Origin: Parachlorella kessleri
Lineage: Eukaryota > Chlorophyta > Trebouxiophyceae > Chlorellales > Chlorellaceae
Length of the DNA stretch: 35,841 nt
Direction: 5' to 3'
NCBI GenBank assembly: GCA_001598975.1
Contig: BBXU01001724.1
Coordinates: forward strand, 1 to 35,841
Positions within the stretch are counted from its first letter, which is position 1; each line of letters starts with the position of its first letter. Position numbers and translations under genes: made by a program. The notes beneath the pieces were generated by a model. It had not been told where the DNA came from, made no database searches, and saw only the letters and a list, made by a program, of their open reading frames with translations. Positions 24,929-35,819 of the stretch are shown here, in pieces.

Positions 24929-27900
24929 TCAGTACTGCTGGTACATTTTGAACTTCGGCTCCTGAGGGGAGGGCGATGCATGATATCCTGGATAAGCTGG
25001 GCCAATGAACTGCTGGACAGGAGGGGCACTAGGGCTGAAGCTGGGAATGCCGCCCCTGCAGGGAAAGGGACCAACTTGAGGCCCTCAGGTTCATGCCTTA
25101 GAACTTCCTGCCAGCATAGGCAAAGTTGGTACTTTTACAACCGCACAACAGCTCTTCACGCACCCTCCATCCGCCATGATCTCAATGCGCTGCTCCTTCG
25201 TGAGCAGTGCAGGCTCTCCTTTTGTTCCAGGCGACGCAGGATATATGTTTGTAGTCAAGTCTGCCTGCCTGTACCATGCGCAACACCTGCATGTAGGCAC
25301 AGCGCCACTCGACATTAGGGCATCGTTGCTGCAGAGGCTAATTAGCAGGCAGCATACTTAGCTTCCAGTGATAAGTCGCCACCATCAACCCTTCCCGCCT
25401 ACTCACCCCACGTTGGGCAGCTCGTCAAAGTGCGAGATTGCAACCATGGCGGTCCAGCATACCAGAAGGCCAAAGATGCCAGTCACAAGGAGTGCTACCC
25501 ACAAGTGACCGACGAAATTCAGAAGATTGCAGCATACATATTGCTTCGTGGTTGCGTACACTGCAGGGCGAGCAATGCAGGGTGGATAAGCGAGGAAAGG
25601 CTTTGTCCCTGATTGCAGGAGACTCTGCAGGACAGGCCAGGCTTGCCCACAGATCTGGAATTTAAAATGCATCCATCAGGCCTGGCCAGATGTTCAGATA
25701 ACATCACTGCCTCAACCCACCTGGGTGGACACTGTTGTAATTGACAGTGACCAGCAGACTGTTCTGGATATCTGTAGACAGAGTGCCACAGAGTGCAGCG
25801 GCAGCATCAGCAGCAGCAGCAAGAACATTTTGACCAGAGGTTCGTCCATTGCTTGCCGCCTGCAAGACAGGATTGATGACAGTGTGCGCAAGCAATTTTG
25901 TTTCCTATGCGTGCAAGGTTCTACCCAGCTAACAACATGGAGTGTCACTTCCACACTGCAACTGGCGGTGGGATTACTTGATGCAACCACATCCTTACCA
26001 TTTGCAAGCTTGATTGAGCGTTACCTATGGACGCTAATATGCTATTGATGTCGGTGTTGAAAGCGTCGAGGATCACCTACATGTTCAAAAGTCTAATAAA
26101 TATACTTGAGCAATAGGTTTCTAGTTCTCCTTGGAGAAGCGCCACCACCGCCAACGTTTGCAATGCTCGCTCTCACATGACAAAACAACCAATCTGCTGC
26201 ACAGATCTTGATGGCGTGTCAGGCTGCAGGTAATACTGTAAGGCAACCTTCATACCCGCACTTCCCAGCCGCTGCTGCAGCTGAGCCTCGGCATTGGTGC
26301 ACCCTGCGGACACGAGATACCGCACTGTTCATTGCGCTGACACACGTGCCCGGCAACAGGCCGGGCAATTGCGGCACTTACCAACGCGTCTTACCGTCTG
26401 CTCCAACCTTGAGCACCAAAGTCATAATCAAAACTAAAAGCCATATGAAGAGGAGAAGCAGGAGCAGCACGGTAGTCAGGACTTTGACTGGAGCTGGCCT
26501 GTAGCCCAAAAGCACCACAATAAAGATGGCTGGAAAGGAGCAGCAGAAGAGCATGCAATACCTCTGGCATGCATCGTGTCATAGGTACAGAGGGGCCTCA
26601 CCAGTTCAGGAGGACCGCTGCTGAGATGAGGAGCCCAACGCCTATAACCACGCCCAGGAAGGCATACATAGCAATTTGCCTCCTGCAATAAGCATGTAGC
26701 AATTGTTATCAGCGGCCCTGCAACTGGCTCCAGTGCCCTCTACAACCTTTGAAGTCCACGCGGACCGCAAGCACTGCAGAACATCGATGAGGGTGTACCA
26801 CAAGCCTGAGCTCACCATTTGTCATACTTTTTGACGGTCCCATCATTACTTAGGTATTTCGTTTGGACGTCGTCAAGCTGGGTTTCCAGGTCTACAAATT
26901 GGTTTCTCATGGAGGTTAAGCTGGATGCGATACCTGCCACAGACAGAAATGAGCCCAACTCGGCACAAGCACCTCATATGCTTGCAGCTCATCTTGCACG
27001 ATGCTCTTTCATGTGGAGAAGGCACCGTGTTTCTTTCATATTGTGCTCACTTACCATTGGTGTCCACTGCGACGCTGACCGAATAAAGGGTCTGCAAGTT
27101 GCTTGCTGCCGCCCCCAGTTGAGAGACATCGCTGAATACCAAACTCAGAGCCGTTGCCACACTCACAAGATACGTCTGCGAAAATGGCACTCGACAAGGG
27201 TGTATTTGCTCGGGCCGGCTGAGCAGGGCGAGTCCTGTGGCGTGCATTGCACACTACACTGCATGTACTCAGTCTAGAGCAAACCCACTTGAACAGTTCC
27301 CACAGCTTTGGAGGTATCGTCAACAAGCTCTGGATTTACTCGAGTCATGCCAAAGGCACACCCTACTATCAATCCAATAAGAAAGAGCAAGATAATAACC
27401 TTGCAGATGGTTAACCTCCTGCGGAAGCATGCAATGAAAATGAAACACCTGCTCGCTGGTGTTGCACATACCCGTCTCCCACACTAAAAAGGTCGCCCTC
27501 GATTGAGCACATAAGAAGCATGAAGTCCAGGCGTATACCTTGTGATTGATGTGTGAGTGACCATGGGAGATGGGGGCTTGCAGCAGCAGGGGCATAGGCC
27601 TGACCAGCAGGTTGCGCAGCACGAGGAGCAGCAGCAGCGCACGCACCGCCTGCATATCACAGTTCAACCATTGGTTGCTCGAAAAAGGCTAATAAGTTGC
27701 AGGCTCGCGGCAGTAGTCAAGATCCCCACCAGAGGAAGTAGACGAGGAGCGTAAGTAGCGTGAAGATTAGGCCAATCAGTGCTGGTCCAGCGGCAGGGAG
27801 AACCTGAAAGGCCAGGAGAAGTGCAGGTTAGCGCCAGTTTGGCGCGTTACAACTCAACAAACTCTGCTTGATAGCATACTCACATATTTTGTGTAGTAGG

Positions 27901-28184
27901 TGGTGGTTGTAAACTCCACTTCTACACTGGGAGTGATAGACGTGGCAAGAACCGTGCCCTGCGCCGTCCGGCAGGCTTCATCTCAATTCTGTAGCTTGTC
28001 AATCCTGGCCTCCTATTGTGCGGAGAACTGTGACAGAGCTGTGACGTAGCCTCGTTTGCACTGGAAAAGCCCACCCTGCACTCACTCGCCAGCCAGCAGA
28101 TGGACAGGATCCTTGTCCTGCCGCCGCAGTCAAGTGCAAGAGTAACAGTGCTGCAAGATACGGCTGCATAATCAATCTTGCCAT
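24929..28184 (-). CDS. Five-pass membrane protein, tweety/prominin-like topology (family not firmly identified)
   Basis: Minus-strand exons read in phase: 28184-28086, 27958-27884, 27803-27730, 27418-27289, 27175-27055, 26933-26816, 26682-26602, 26498-26395, 26303-26248 and 26076-26025. Then come one or two exons between about 25896 and 25640, a membrane exon ending 25407, 25286-25164, and 25055-24929. Residues 1-22 are a signal peptide (MQPYLAALLLLHLTAAAG). Membrane helices are near residues 59-82, 88-107, 212-231 and 240-262, with a last one in WVALLVTGIFGLLVCWTAMV. Between helices 2 and 3 is a lumenal helical stretch (SSLTSMRNQFVDLETQLDDV). The tail is Pro-rich (PSFSPSAPPVQQFIGPAYPG) and ends PKFKMYQQY. 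Two helix pairs, two outer loops and a fifth helix match the layout of tweety/prominin proteins and of plant five-helix proteins such as At2g12400; this is topology, not proven homology. The second outer loop is unresolved: either an Ala-rich reading or another frame fits. Confidence 0.68.
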
Positions 28185-29308
28185 CGCGCAAGCTGGCGAT
28201 GTGAAGCCCTTGGCAGCGGTTAGCAGAGCTCGCCGTCCCTCTAAGACATACAATAAACACCAATGCAAGAACGCAACGAGGAGCAGTTCTGACTTCTGTC
28301 GTGGCCTGCTTTGGTCCCATGCGTGGCAACGCAGGCGCGCTGAAAAGAGGGAGTTGTTCTGTGATCCTAACTGATATCGGTGTAGAGGGTGCTCTCCACC
28401 CTGTTTTCATGCCCCACGAGCCGTCACCACGATCGCTGCGTAACTGCCCATCGCAGTCTGGAACCTTGAGCATGGGACCATGATGGGGGGACCCAACTGG
28501 CTGTGGGTGGCTTGCACGTGCCGGCCCATACGTTTGCTCCTTCAATTTGACAGCTGGACAGCCTGCTTTCCTGTCTGCCTTTTCATTCAGGGTGGCTGGC
28601 CGTGCGAAAGTCTTTAAGGCGAACCGAAAGGGGCAGTGCAGTTATTAGCAATGGTGGCAGATAGTGCAAACAGGGAGTAGAGCTGGGCTGGACTGGACTG
28701 ACAGGGCTGGATGCAGAACGAGCCTGAGTCTTGCCTGAGTCCTGAGCCAGTGCAATGCAGTTATGCTCTGGGGCTTGCCTGAGTTGTTTGTCAGCCCCTT
28801 CTGCCATGTTTGTCAGCCCTGAGGCTGAGCAGTACTGTTGGCCATGTCCAAATTCCTTACACCAACCAACAACCACAGATAATGATATCCAAATCCCAAG
28901 GAAGCGCCACCTGACAACCTGTGAGACAAGCCTGGTTGGTATGCCAAACATTCATTGTTTCTTACTACTACAGCATGCAAAGACACTACATGCCTTCAAC
29001 ACCTGAACAATGTCACTAATAATAGACAAGAGGAGCTAGTTAAAGCTGCGCGTCTATGCAAGTAAACATGACACAACACCAAATGTGCCAACAAGGCTGG
29101 GGTGCTAGGGTGAAATGATGCAGGACCTACATACGCCCCAAGTACAATGAAATCAAGCATTGGTACAAAATATGGAGTGCAGCTGAGCACTGCATAAGAA
29201 ATAGACAGCTTGTCCCAAACGATATAAGCAATAGGAGGTAGTTCATTCTCACTTGAGGGATAAAGTCTTCTATATACACGTGCATTTTCCACACCAGCGC
29301 AACGCTGC
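28185..29308. other. Intergenic: ELIP 3' region and five-pass protein 5' region
   Basis: About 1.1 kb between two minus-strand genes. It contains one copy of a dispersed repeat (28654-28718). An alternative longer N-terminus reading in from 28545 is possible but less convincing than the ATG at 28184, which directly begins a signal peptide. Confidence 0.5.
28654..28718. repeat. Dispersed repeat, copy 1
   Basis: GTGGCAGATAGTGCAAACAG followed by GGAGTAGAGCTGGGCTG and, after an indel, GGCTGGATGCAGAA. It matches 31725-31785 in the same orientation with several substitutions and small gaps. It may be a remnant of a short mobile element. Confidence 0.7.
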
Positions 29309-30401
29309 TCACAGGAGAGCACTGCCCCGTGCTGCCTCAATGGCCAGCAAGGAAGCAAAGCCCAGCATGGCCAGCCGGCCATTCAGCATCTCAGCCTTGG
29401 GAGTGAAAAAGGCAAAGGGCTCCCGCTTGGTGGTCTGGAGCATGGGGATGAGCGAGGCCACTGCGAAGGTGATGACGGTGAGGCTGATGGCAACTGGCTC
29501 AGAGGCCCACTGCCTGAAAACACTCTCGCCGGTCGCAGCCTCGGAGGCAAGCGCAGCCAGCATCGCCAGCATGGCAAGCCTGCAACAGGTAATCAAATTA
29601 GCACTTTATGCCTGGGTTGTTCAGCATGCTGCTGATACCGCTTACAAGCTGTGTGAGTAAAGACCCCACACAGCTTGGCATGGTTGCTGCCCCTTCCACC
29701 ACCTATGCACCTTGCGTCTATTGCAGCTGTTGACCACCAGTTGCACACCCACAACTTAACCTGATAAGAAGGGACAAGGTGAGGGTCGAAAACCACTAAT
29801 CTCAACCCACCGTCCATTGATGAGCTCTGGGGCAGGACCGTCAAATGCCATGAGCCGCCCAAGGCCCTGGGGTTCGTCATCAACAAAGGGGTTCCTGGCG
29901 CGAGGCTCAGTAGGCCCAGGCAGACCTAGGGTGCCGGCAGCCTTGGCAGCCTTCCATTCCTCCTCAGTATATGACTTCCCAGCATAGAAATAGGTAGCCT
30001 GCAGGATGAATAAGTGAAACCTTGCAGTTTACACGCTGTTCCTACCACATACCTTTGCAGTTTACACGCTGTTCCTACCACATACCTTTGCTTGGCCTTG
30101 CATCCTTCTTCGGTCGTGCCAAGCTGCGCTAAGCTGCACTCCACAACTATTAGAAAAGCTCAATGGCAGTTTCTGGGTTTTGGCAGCAAACAACTTGCAC
30201 GTGGCAGCCTGCTGTCATCTATCATTGCCTACAGGCAAGACTCACTGGTAATGTGGTGGGGGGGGCCTCGGCCTTCTCCTCCACCGCCCTGGTGATAGTG
30301 AAATGCCTGGCACTCAGCCCCTGATGCCTCCACCGTGAAGGCACGCTCTTAATGCTGCAAAGAGGGGAGGCACCAATGCGGAGGGAGCTAGACAGCATCA
30401 T
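29309..30401 (-). CDS. ELIP: ELIP-type three-helix chlorophyll a/b-binding-like protein
   Basis: Minus-strand exons: 30401-30246, 29998-29811 and 29579-29309. Phases agree and give 204 aa, normal for early light-induced proteins. These thylakoid proteins appear under high light and bind free pigments to limit photo-oxidation. Residues 1-40 are basic and Ser-rich (MMLSSSLRIGASPLC), a transit peptide; the second ATG at 30398 is also possible. Helix 1 has the pigment-binding signature PELINGRLAMLAMLAALASE. Helix 2 is VAISLTVITFAVASLIPM. Helix 3 is KAEMLNGRLAMLGFASLLAI. The E-x-x-N-x-R motif in helices 1 and 3 and the middle unrelated helix mark ELIP rather than LHC or two-helix SEP proteins. Light control is known for the family but not visible here. 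Intron 1 has a 33-bp tandem repeat. TMEM14 diverges across 467 bp. Confidence 0.92.
30022..30087. repeat. 33-bp tandem repeat, two copies, ELIP intron 1
   Basis: TTGCAGTTTACACGCTGTTC... repeats exactly at 30022 and 30055, with four bases of a third unit. On the ELIP coding strand each copy contains AG|GTATGT, a near-perfect 5' splice site, and the unit length is 11 codons with no stop in one frame. Confidence 0.93.
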
Positions 30402-30868
30402 GGTGGCACCGAGGAGATAAGCGAAGCTGGAAGCTTGGATTGCAAATGCAAGGGAATAACTTGCCGTTGGGAATACTGGAGGCTTTCTACAAAGTCTGCC
30501 ACCGTCGTCCCAGCCACCAGGTGTTGTGTGGTTGCAGAATGCGCGCTCGAGCCCTGGCCGCAGCAGGCCAAGCAGATGGAGTGGGGGTGAGGCATGGGGT
30601 GAGGAAACCCATGAGGTTGTTTCTTCGTATCAAACCCAGAGGCATTGCAACCTTTGTAGGCGTTTCAAGTTCCCCCTTCGAACACTGTGATCAAGGTTGT
30701 TAACCGTATCCGACCAGCGTGTTCTACGCTCGTAAGTACCCTTAGCAATCAAATATGGAATAACTGAGGGTCAGTTTAGTGTGGCCTGACTTGTGCTTCG
30801 GGAGGGTGGAAGGCCTGCTGAAGCGTGCCACGTACTGTCTGGGCAGGTGATGCTATAAGACACCGGGG
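30402..30868. promoter_or_regulatory. Divergent promoter region, ELIP / TMEM14
   Basis: The 467 bp between two start codons must hold both promoters. No G-box (CACGTG) or duplicated element is clear. TATAA at 30854-30858 lies only about 11-15 bp before the TMEM14 ATG, too close to be its TATA box. Confidence 0.45.
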
Positions 30869-31356
30869 ATGGAAAGGCCGACTGGGAGCAGCCACATCAG
30901 CTTCACGCTGGCAGCCATCACTGGTGCAGCGGGGGTGTCCGGCTATGCCAAGTCTTCTAGTGTTCCAAGTCTGGTGGCAGGGCTCGGCATTGCTGCCACC
31001 TTTGCAGCTGGAGGAGCACTGATCAACGTAAGAGATGCTAAGCAAAACCAGTAGGTGCTGTTGACTGCGCCAAGGCTAAACTGCATGCGTGAGCACGTGC
31101 TCACGGCACCCTAGGTATGTGCCCACTCAATGCAATTCTATCCGGTGCTACCCTAGCAGCCTTCTGCTGCCCAGTGCAGTCTGGAAGGAGCGACCTGGGC
31201 CACCCAACCAACCTGGTTGCCAGCCTGGCGCTTGTAGCAGCCATGACTCCTAGAGCCATCCGGACCAGAAAGTTGTGGCCAGCCGGTGCGATGGCACTGC
31301 TAGGGTGGGCCAGCAGCGGTTACGAAGCCAAGAAGACGCTCGAGTGGCTTGGGTGA
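30869..31356 (+). CDS. TMEM14/FAX (UPF0136) family small membrane protein
   Basis: Two exons, 30869-31027 and 31180-31356, join in phase 0 to 111 aa, the family's normal length. Four hydrophobic helices are seen: ISFTLAAITGAAGVSGYAK, VPSLVAGLGIAATFAAGGAL, LVASLALVAAMTPRAIRT and WPAGAMALLGWASSGYEAK, ending KKTLEW. The Gly/Ala-rich packing and the SVPSLVAGLG motif are typical. Relatives include TMEM14C, needed for mitochondrial porphyrin import in animals, and plant FAX proteins, which export fatty acids from plastids. There is no transit peptide, so an ER or mitochondrial TMEM14-type protein is more likely than plastid FAX1. The transported substrate cannot be told from sequence. TGTAA at 31521 may be its polyadenylation signal. 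Confidence 0.9.
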
Positions 31357-31520
31357 TGGTTAAGCCGATATTGTCGAGGTCCTGGGGCAGCCTGGACTGT
31401 CTATCAGGGGCTATAGCCACAAGATCAGGCCAAGGCGATTTGTCAGGTTCCTGCAGCAGGCAGTAAATGATAAGAATGGACTGCCCGGCATGCACTATCT
31501 GCTGACAGCAGCATGTAGTG

Positions 31521-31525
31521 TGTAA
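31521..31525 (+). terminator. Candidate TGTAA polyadenylation signal for TMEM14 gene
   Basis: TGTAA lies about 165 nt after the stop codon. It fits the known green-algal signal but is short enough to be chance. Confidence 0.4.
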
Positions 31526-31724
31526 AGAGGATATGAACCTGTAGACTGATGGGACTGAACCAAGCTAGGCCTGGAAATGTGCTACTGTAAGCAGAGCTGA
31601 TGCGGGACGCAGCACGTTGTCTCTCGGGGGTGTTTACATCCCCCCAGGCTGGCAGCAGCAACGGGCAACATGTGCAGGAGACCGCATCTCCAGTCCTGGG
31701 AAGGGTGGTGGATAGTGTTACTAC

Positions 31725-31785
31725 GTGGCAGGTAGTTCGAACAGGGAGTGAGAGCTGGGCTGTACTAAGAGGACTGGATGCAGAA
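31725..31785. repeat. Dispersed repeat, copy 2
   Basis: GTGGCAGGTAGTTCGAACAG followed by GGAGTGAGAGCTGGGCTG and GGACTGGATGCAGAA. It is the partner of 28654-28718, about 3 kb away in the same orientation. Confidence 0.7.
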
Positions 31786-32027
31786 TGCGCCGGATAGTTA
31801 TTCACACTGCAATGACCTGGAAGGCATGCAGGACTGGCGGGATCAGTGGCACCTAGATGAGCCCCTCTCCCCCCGACTGCAGACTTGTGCCTGCAATGTC
31901 CCTTTACGTCATCGTCTGCTTACCACATTAGAGAACTCCCTAACACGAACCAGATACCGGCATCCACGACCGAGGAAGACAAGTCCAACAGGACATATGC
32001 AACAGGAAAAAGCAGTACACGACCTGC

Positions 32028-32061
32028 GGTTAATGCTCTCCAGGGGTTAATGCTCTCCAGG
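32028..32061. repeat. 17-bp tandem repeat
   Basis: GGTTAATGCTCTCCAGG occurs twice head to tail. It is intergenic with no evident function. Confidence 0.9.
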
Positions 32062-32501
32062 GCATTCGTCTCCACCTGGCAAGACAATGCTACCCAGGCA
32101 ATGCAAAACTATGCGGTGCGCAGAATGAGCGGGGCAATCACAACAAGGCAATGCCCAGGTACCCAAACAGGCACCCCTCGGACCCTCGTGTTCAGCGAAA
32201 TTCAAGCTGCCAAAGACACTCCAAAACGCTCGCAGTGATACCTCAAAGTATTAAGTATACCTCGAACCAGATTACCGGCGGGGGCTGGAACACCAGTCCC
32301 ACTAACGTAAGGTAGCATCAAAAGAAGCAGCAGCAGAGAACGCAATCCATGCAAAGCAAGGACACTCCCGGCATGAAGCCTTGAGAGCCAGAGTGCTCAC
32401 GCCTCCAGGTGAGCAGAGAAGCAAGGTACAACAAGTGGCCAAGGCCGGCGCTGCTCCCAAGTGCTACCAGCTAAATGAAGCGGCTGCCTGCAATGTCTTG
32501 C

Positions 32502-35500
32502 TCAGTGCTCCTCGTGAGCTGCCTTCTTCACTGCTGTCTTCTTGGGGGCTACGCCCTTGAAGGACGGGTCCTTGATCTTGAACACGCGGTCCAGCACGTC
32601 CTCAACTGCACCAGGCACATGGGGCAAAAAGCTGCAAGTCAGCAACAGCAAATACTATATTACATCCTAGAGCCGAAGTCATATTTGGAAGTGTCCCGCC
32701 GCAACCCAACAAGCGCTGCAGTCATCAACAAGCCCGGAAAGCCGAGCCTGTCGAGCCCCTTGCCCAACAGAGGTGCCACCCCGGGCAGGCGCGGCCCAGT
32801 GCCAGCACACACATCTGCAGTACCAATATCACGTACATCACTACCACGTAGTCTCGTGGTATCCCCTTCCTCTGCTTCAAGAAATTCCTGCTACGGAAAT
32901 GCAAGGAAAGGGCTCACCGGCTTTGTCTGGTGTGGAGGCACCAGAGGTGACACCGATCCTGAGGGGCCCGTGCCGCAGCCAGTTCTCTGTGGTGACCAGC
33001 TCCCCGTGCGCCAGCTGCAGCACAGAACCATAGAAGGGAACCGCCTGTGAGGTCGAGTTGAAGCGACCTCCCTGTATGTAGCGTCAGGGTAGGCAATTGC
33101 GGACAGGCATAAACAAGTCAATAACGTCTGACGAGCGTGCTTCCCGGTTCAGCCTGCGAGCATTGCAGGCAGGAGGTGCAGGCACTTCCAAGGCTGCCAA
33201 TGGCGCTGTGCATGCCACGCTTGCCTTATGTTGAATCTTGTTGGCATTGACATCTATACGGGCTGCAGAGTCCACCCAGAAAGAGGGGATGCCCTTCATC
33301 TCCCCTATCTCCTGCAGAGGCAGCAAATAAGCAAATAAGGCCCGCGGCCAGCTTCAACCTAAGCGGACCACCTTACCAACTAGCTCAAGACCAGGCACAG
33401 GTCCTCAATGCCAACCACGCCTGACAGCAGCGGAACCCAAGGCCAAGCAACAGAAAACTTCCGGATAGAGAAGATACAGGATAAGCAATTCCCCTTCCTC
33501 AAGCAGCCAGCACACGACCTGAGGGGCCCGCCCCCAAGGTCAAGGCACCCTATAGAGATATTTGATTCTACTCGCTGACAGGCTTAATGCCACAGTGGAT
33601 CGCCCCATCCAATCTAAGCAACTCGCTGTCCCTTTCCCGTTTTTCCACCCTACCCCGCGCTTCCTCAACAGCAACCTAGCACGAGATTGTGCTGCCTGCT
33701 TGCCTGGAGGTGCGATGTGTTGCTGGAGTTGAAGCCGCCAACCACCAGCAGCATATCCAACTTCTCCTCTGTGTCCTGCACCAGGCAACAGGACGCCTGT
33801 CAGTCCACAGTGCACAACTGCCTTCCTGCCCGCCTGTGCGCTAGCTGCGGTTTCGCCATGGACTTCTCCAGCACCGCACACATAGCTGGGCTCCATGCTT
33901 TGCCCATCCTGCTACATCAGCTCGAGCCCTGCTGAACCCTCCTGTGCACCAGCCCTCGTGCCCCTCGCTTGGCCATTTACCCCGCCCCAACTGCTACTGC
34001 TGCTGCTGCTTCCCGCTCGCTCCCCCCCTTGCCCGCACCTGCTTCCCAGTCATGCTGTAGATGGCGTCCTGCCGTTCTTGCGTGGCGTCGCAGATGGTGT
34101 CCATGACCATGAAGTGCTCGCTCAGCGCCGCGGGGCCGTGCTTCTGCATCATCGTCTTCTCTAGCAGCTTGCCGATCGCCTCCGTCTCGCCCTGCGACCG
34201 ACCAAGAGACCCAGAACAGCATAACTGCAACCCGCCCTGTCATTACAATACTACATAACCCTTCTCCCTTATTGCACCGCCTGCCACCATTAACAGATAC
34301 GCCTACCCAAAGCCCGCCCCTTCGCAATGAGATCCGTTCTCACAGTTCCTCTCCCCACAGCAGACCTTCTGGCCCCCCTCCCTACCTTGAGCATGGTGGT
34401 CTGGTTCACTATGCCAACACTGTGCACAACCCCTTACACTCCTTCGCAGATTACCACCTAGTCCCAAAGAACGCGTTCCAGGCCCCCCCTCCCTACCTTG
34501 AGCATGGTGGTCTGGTTGGCAACGCCCACGTTGTCCAGGTCGACATCGGGGTCAAAGCCCTGGCTCACAGCGTTGGCAAACTTCTTGAGGAAGGCCTGCT
34601 TGTCGCCGCCATGGAGGATGTAATCACACACATACTGGGCCTCTGCTAGGTCCTTGACCACAATGTAGGTGCCTGCGCGGTAAGGGAAGGGGCTTGTTGC
34701 TGAGTCGGCCATGCCTGCCAGCCCGATCGGAGAGTGTGACCAGTCATGTGCTGCACCCACACGTTGAGCCCTCGAGTGCCATGCATGTGCTTCCGGGGGA
34801 GGAGGGACGGGGTCTGTGTGGCTCAGGAGCCCTGCTTGTCGCTGCCATTGATACTGGAAACAAATGGCTGCGGCAATGCCAAGCCACAGTGTAGGGGTGG
34901 CTGTGGCAGGGTGCCTTACACAAGGACTGATACGAGTTTTGTACCTTCCAAGCTCCGGCACAGCCCTAGGCAACACTACGTGCTGGCAGGGGGAGGGCAG
35001 GCTGTGGTGAGCAAGGATGCCGCGACATTTGTTTGCAGCCAACACAACCCACAGTTCGGTGCCTGAAAGGCCGCTCACCTAGCAGTTGCTGACAACCTCC
35101 GCAAGCCTGTGGGTCACTGCCAAGCGGCTGGCGCTGGTGGTGCAACTCGTTCAAAACACGCCCCCACCCCGCGCCGCCCCTGCGTCCCCCGCTGAGCCAC
35201 CTCAGCACCTTACCGCCCTCTCACGACTCACCCGCAAAGGACGCCGTGGCAATGGTCTCCTCATGGGCCCACTTGCCGTGAATGACGCTGGTGTGTCCCT
35301 TGCGCGCCTGGTTGTCAACGGCGGTCCACACCTTGGAGACCCAGGGGCAGGTGGTGTCCACAATCTGCACCTCCCGCTCGTTCAGCAGCTTCATCTCCTG
35401 CGTAGTCATGCGTAGTCACCGGTGACTTGGAGCTTCTTACTTCGCCACTTTATCCTTGATTCGGGTAAGTACTGCTGCCCATTCACACCACGGTTGCGGG

Positions 35501-35819
35501 GGGAGGGGCAAGCAATGCCGGGTCGTCATATGCTGACGGCCCCCAGGACCTCACGTAGCGCCCTGGCGGGCGATGTCAAGATCTCATGGGCTGGGCTAAC
35601 AGGATCTTTCACAACTTCCGCACGCTCCTTCGCCCCCAAAGCGCACCCAGCGGGTAGGTCCCAGCTCCCCCCCATCCCGGCCCCCACGCACCTGCACGCT
35701 GGCGCCAAAGGCCGGCAGGATGACGACATCCCCCTGCTTCACGTTCCCAAAGTCCTTCTCCCCGTCGGACCGCGTCTCGATGAACTGCACATCCATCTCC
35801 TTGAGCCGCTGGTTCACAC
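32502..35819 (-). CDS. HDR: 4-hydroxy-3-methylbut-2-enyl diphosphate reductase, plastid (5' end missing)
   Basis: Minus-strand exons: 35819-35692, 35397-35232, 34672-34497, 34191-34039, 33775-33704, 33311-33225, 33071-32918 and 32605-32502. They read in phase as 346 C-terminal residues plus a partial first codon; the transit peptide and first Fe-S cysteine (GFCWGVER region) lie beyond the window. HDR/IspH is the [4Fe-4S] enzyme that makes IPP and DMAPP from HMBPP, the last MEP-pathway step. Seen are [29 protein letters not shown] (second cluster Cys), [42 protein letters not shown] (third cluster Cys), [26 protein letters not shown] and [12 protein letters not shown], all active-site conserved. 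The C-terminus has a Lys-rich extension ([15 protein letters not shown]). Two introns start with GC (33703 and probably 33224). The intron after 34497 carries a duplicate of the exon end and donor. Confidence 0.95.
34371..34405. repeat. Duplicate of HDR exon end plus 5' splice site inside the intron
   Basis: This block repeats 34482-34516 almost exactly. On the coding strand both read AACCAGACCACCATGCTCAA, then G|GTAGGGAGGGGGG. The copied donor is 111 nt (37 codons) downstream of the real one at 34497/34496. An in-frame TAG follows 13 codons into the intron, so use of the copy would truncate the protein. Confidence 0.92.

Larger units (their letters stand above)
31357..32501. other. Convergent intergenic region, TMEM14 3' to HDR 3'
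   Basis: About 1.1 kb without a supported gene. It holds TGTAA at 31521-31525 and about 31585, copy 2 of a dispersed repeat (31725-31785) and a 17-bp tandem repeat at about 32028-32061. Open frames 31778-32050 and 31885-32238 (+) lack any family pattern. Confidence 0.55.

Noticed and set aside
27922..28545. 207-aa frame as an alternative start of the five-pass gene
   Set aside because: It has a moderately hydrophobic stretch, but the ATG at 28184 in another frame gives a cleaner signal peptide and a phase-correct join to the conserved exon at 27958.
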